Shown here in pieces: positions 5,096 to 6,665 of a DNA stretch of 6,665 nt. The stretch covers positions 1-6,665 of the forward strand of contig DUGC01000084.1 in assembly GCA_013331625.1 (NCBI GenBank), read 5' to 3'. Under the pieces are notes generated by a model. The model was given only the letters and a program-made list of their open reading frames with translations. It did no database searches and was not told where the DNA came from. Source of the stretch: Candidatus Iainarchaeum sp. (GTDB lineage Archaea; Iainarchaeota; Iainarchaeia; Iainarchaeales; Iainarchaeaceae). The position numbers and the translations under genes were made by a program. The first letter of the stretch is position 1; the number at the start of each line of letters is the position of its first letter.

Positions 5096-6169
5096 ATGAA
5101 CACTGCGCTGATTTCAGTTGGGTCAAATATTTCCAAAAAAGCAAATATATTTGCGTCAATTGCAGCCCTCAATGCGCAGTTCCCTTCCATCTCATTTTCC
5201 CCCGTGTTTGAAACCCCGTTTGTCGGGGATGGCAGGCAGGAAAATTACTACAATTACTGTGCCAAAATCATAACTTCGCTTCCTGCAAAAAAACTAAAAA
5301 AATTATTTAGGGGTTTGGAGCGGCAGTATGGAAGGGAAAGGGCAGGCAGGAAAGACGCGCCGCGCACGCTCGATATTGACCTGCTCGCTTTCAATGGCCT
5401 AAAAGACCGCCCGCAAAATACCACTTGCCGTGGATTTGAAAAGCTTGCATATGTTCTAGTGCCGCTTAGCCGGATTGAACCAGATTTCATAGTGCCGGGA
5501 ACGGGAAAAAGTGTGGGGCTGCTTTTGGCCAAGATCCCTGCAAAAGAAAAGCGCCAAATCCGCAAGGTCATATTATCTGCAAAAGTGGAGGATATCAGCG
5601 TGGAAAAGCGCAAAGCGGAAAGCGGAAATGCCGAAAGGCCCCACCACTACGCGCTGGTCGCGCTTAGCGCAGACGGCTTTCTGGCGCGCCACCATGGGCA
5701 CCGCTCGGACTGGACAAGCAGGGAGGACAAGGAGTTCTTGCATAAAATGGAGGATCAATCGGACGCTATTGTGCTGACAAGGAGCAGCTATGAAAATGCG
5801 AGGAAATGGCTTTCTGAAAGGAAGTGCATAGTTTTGACGCGCAGGGTAGGGGGCATAAAAAAAGAAAGCGAATTCCTCACATACATTAATCCGGAAAAAG
5901 CCGATTTGAACAGGTTTTTTTCCCAAAGCGGCCTGCGCGAAGTATGCAACCTCGGCGGCCCTGTGGCTTATACTATACTGCTTGAAAAGGGGCTGCTCGA
6001 TGACCTCTATATCACAATTGAGCCGATTGCTTTCGGGGCCGGGCTTGCCCTTTTCAGTAAGAAAATGCCCGACCTGCACCTGCAGCCCGTAAGCTTTCGC
6101 AAGCTCAATAAAAAGGGAACTGTGCTATTGCATTACAAAGTCAGAAAACAGAATAAATGGATTGAATAA
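5096..6169 (+). CDS. HPPK (FolK) fused to a RibD-C/dihydrofolate-reductase-like domain
   Basis: 357 residues in two domains. Residues 1 to about 150 are 6-hydroxymethyl-7,8-dihydropterin pyrophosphokinase: SVGSN at 7-11, SPVFETPFVG at 35-44, YYNYC at 51-55, GRERAGRKDAPRTLDIDLL at 79-97 with the metal-binding Asp93 and Asp95 (E. coli Asp95/Asp97), and LVPLSRIEPDFIVP at 121-134. A charged linker covers about 150-183. Residues 184-357 match the RibD_C/DHFR superfamily: LSADGFLARHHG at 190-201, DWTSREDKEF at 205-214, NLGGPVAY at 285-292, GLLDDLYITIEPIAFGAG at 299-316 and LF at 319-320. The DHFR G-R-x-T motif reads TRSS at 228-231, so the first glycine is lost. With folE just upstream, reduction of dihydrofolate is likelier than the riboflavin-pathway reduction, but the sequence cannot exclude the latter. 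The ATG at 5096 begins at the first strand; its SD is weak (CGG at 5093-5095), so coupling to folE is possible. Confidence 0.9.
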   Translation: MNTALISVGSNISKKANIFASIAALNAQFPSISFSPVFETPFVGDGRQENYYNYCAKIITSLPAKKLKKLFRGLERQYGRERAGRKDAPRTLDIDLLAFNGLKDRPQNTTCRGFEKLAYVLVPLSRIEPDFIVPGTGKSVGLLLAKIPAKEKRQIRKVILSAKVEDISVEKRKAESGNAERPHHYALVALSADGFLARHHGHRSDWTSREDKEFLHKMEDQSDAIVLTRSSYENARKWLSERKCIVLTRRVGGIKKESEFLTYINPEKADLNRFFSQSGLREVCNLGGPVAYTILLEKGLLDDLYITIEPIAFGAGLALFSKKMPDLHLQPVSFRKLNKKGTVLLHYKVRKQNKWIE

Positions 6170-6192
6170 AAGGGTTGAATAAATGGATTGAA
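6151..6192 (+). repeat. Imperfect tandem repeat across the end of the folK fusion gene
   Basis: The 16-base GAATAAATGGATTGAA occurs at 6151-6166 and again at 6177-6192, 26 bases apart. The first copy encodes the final residues NKWIE and runs into the stop codon; the second is downstream and in another frame (26 is not a multiple of 3). The similar tails (AAAGGGTT and TGATGGTT) and a following GAAT suggest a short tandem duplication of about 25-26 bases. Confidence 0.75.
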
Positions 6193-6218
6193 CTGATGGT
6201 TGAATTTAGCCGAATTAA

Positions 6219-6226
6219 TTTTTATA
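6219..6226 (+). promoter_or_regulatory. Possible TATA box within the intergenic region
   Basis: TTTTTATA on the plus strand. It predicts a transcript start near 6250, well ahead of the next confident gene (6418). It may belong to an untranslated transcript, to the small frame at 6267-6341, or be chance in AT-rich sequence. Confidence 0.25.
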
Positions 6227-6312
6227 GGAATGGAATTAAAATATTTGGGGGATTAAAATTGAAATAATGGATCAAAGTATAGGGCCGAATAAAATCGTGG
6301 GCCAAAATTGGA

Positions 6313-6319
6313 TTTTTTT
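6313..6319 (+). terminator. T7 run, possible terminator of the folE-folK transcript
   Basis: Seven T residues on the plus strand with no hairpin before them. Archaeal polymerases can stop at T runs alone, so this is a candidate end for the folE/folK transcript, although it lies about 145 bases past the stop codon. A second T7 at 6393-6399 is too close to the next gene's expected start to favour it. Confidence 0.25.
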
Positions 6320-6365
6320 ATGGGGTTTGGCTTGTGGATGAATTAAATTGCGGGATTGGATTTGG

Positions 6366-6374
6366 TTTTTATTA
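6366..6374 (+). promoter_or_regulatory. TATA box for the right-edge gene
   Basis: TTTTTATTA centred near 6370, predicting a transcript start near 6397. That leaves a leader of about 21 bases containing the SD at 6407-6411 before TTG 6418. Confidence 0.4.
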
Positions 6375-6406
6375 GTGCGGGATGTGATGCGGTTTTTTTG
6401 CCGTGG

Positions 6407-6411
6407 GGTGA
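6407..6411 (+). promoter_or_regulatory. Shine-Dalgarno deciding a TTG start
   Basis: GGTGA, six bases before TTG 6418. The TGA at 6409-6411 inside the motif closes the reading frame upstream, so the TTG is the only start ahead of the conserved N-terminus. Confidence 0.55.
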
Positions 6412-6417
6412 GGCCTT

Positions 6418-6665
6418 TTGAGATATGCTTTCGAGCCTGAGTGGACGCAAAAATCAAGGCAGATAGCGCAAGACCTTGGCTACAAATGGATCATTCCCGA
6501 AAGGCTCTCTGTTGTGCGCAGCACCGGCTCCAAGACAAGAAGGACAATTGCAAGGATCCACTGCATCGGAAAGGTCATGATGCTTGGAATGGGGCAGAGC
6601 AAGAGCTACTATGTAATTGAGCTTATTTCCGAAAAATTTGACAGGCAGCCTCCGCGCGACCAGTG
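6418..6665 (+). CDS. Putative metallopeptidase-family protein, N-terminal part (cut by right edge)
   Basis: 82 complete codons, open at the right edge. The protein starts MRYAFEPEWTQK and contains LGYKWIIPERLSVVRSTGSK, then TRRTIARIHCIGKVMMLGMG, then YYVIELISEKFDRQP at about 64-78. This pattern (a residue pair I-x-P-x-R, S-x-G-S-K, A-R-I-H, then Y-V-I-E-x-x-S-E-x-F-D) resembles, from memory, an archaeal/phage family described as putative metallopeptidase (PF18894-like), in which an H-E-x-x-H zinc site follows shortly after. That site would lie just beyond the window, so catalytic competence cannot be judged. A TTG start with GGTGA six bases upstream is the only one available, since a TGA in frame lies at 6409-6411. 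No link to the folate genes is evident. The gene is real with good confidence; the family assignment is moderate. Confidence 0.65.
   Translation, partial: MRYAFEPEWTQKSRQIAQDLGYKWIIPERLSVVRSTGSKTRRTIARIHCIGKVMMLGMGQSKSYYVIELISEKFDRQPPRDQ

Larger units (their letters stand above)
6170..6417. other. C-poor intergenic region
   Basis: About 248 bases without a confident gene, unusually long for this gene-dense window. The plus strand is G-, T- and A-rich with very little C: in 6241-6420 I count 57 G and 14 C. GGATT/GGATTTGG-like words recur (near 6158, 6184, 6250, 6309, 6353, 6358). It holds the second copy of the 16-base repeat, TATA-like boxes at 6219-6226 and 6366-6374, T7 runs at 6313-6319 and 6393-6399, and a doubtful 24-codon frame at 6267-6341. 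The minus-strand frame spanning 6272-6457 has no recognisable protein features and I do not call it. Confidence 0.6.

Noticed and set aside
5573..6079. A 168-codon minus-strand frame opposite the DHFR-like domain.
   Set aside because: It lies wholly antisense to a domain with recognisable motifs and shows no family features or SD of its own.
6388..6404. Possible hairpin terminator around the T7 run (CGG...CCG).
   Set aside because: Only three or four base pairs with an all-T loop; too weak, and it lies where the next gene's transcript is expected to begin.
6272..6457. A 61-residue minus-strand frame over the C-poor region.
   Set aside because: Its composition only reflects the base skew; there is no SD or family resemblance, and it runs antisense into the right-edge gene.
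1..6665. tRNA, rRNA, CRISPR array, insertion sequence or attachment site.
   Set aside because: I found no cloverleaf with a GTTCRA arm, no regularly spaced repeats, no transposase-like frame and no long inverted repeats by eye.

Overview
The window is a compact stretch (roughly 45-50% GC by eye) with eight confident genes and a ninth cut by the right edge. I infer a small-genome archaeon, probably of DPANN type; Diapherotrites or Micrarchaeota-like is a guess from memory. The grounds are AT-rich TATA-like boxes about 27 bases ahead of likely transcript starts, one gene with an apparently leaderless start, Shine-Dalgarno (SD) matches of the GGTGAT/GTGATCC kind lying almost against the start codon, very short spacers, and a right-edge gene resembling an archaeal putative metallopeptidase family. 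A candidate-phylum bacterium is the main alternative, because the metabolic enzymes themselves are of bacterial type.

Positions 1-4458 are all on the minus strand. Read in the direction of transcription they are: endonuclease III (nth), a transaldolase, a YdjM-like membrane hydrolase, a short-type 6-phosphogluconate dehydrogenase (gnd), 6-phosphogluconolactonase (pgl), and glucose-6-phosphate dehydrogenase (zwf, cut by the left edge). gnd-pgl-zwf is a tight operon: 21 bases between gnd and pgl, then an overlap of pgl and zwf. These three encode the whole oxidative pentose phosphate branch, turning glucose 6-phosphate into ribulose 5-phosphate and making reduced nicotinamide cofactor. The transaldolase adds a step of the non-oxidative branch.

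From the divergent promoter region at 4459-4522 the plus strand carries folE (GTP cyclohydrolase I), then 30 bases later one long gene that fuses a FolK domain (HPPK) to a RibD-C/dihydrofolate-reductase-like domain. The two genes supply the first, a middle and the last step of tetrahydrofolate synthesis. No folB, folP or folC is in the window. The DHFR-like domain would use NADPH, which the neighbouring oxidative branch can supply; that link is inference only.

Positions 6170-6417 have no confident gene. They are poor in C and rich in G on the plus strand (57 G against 14 C in 6241-6420), begin with a 16-base repeat that copies the end of the folK fusion gene, and contain TATA-like boxes, T runs and one doubtful 24-codon reading frame. 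At 6418 a TTG-initiated gene begins and runs off the window.

I saw no tRNA, rRNA, CRISPR array or insertion sequence.
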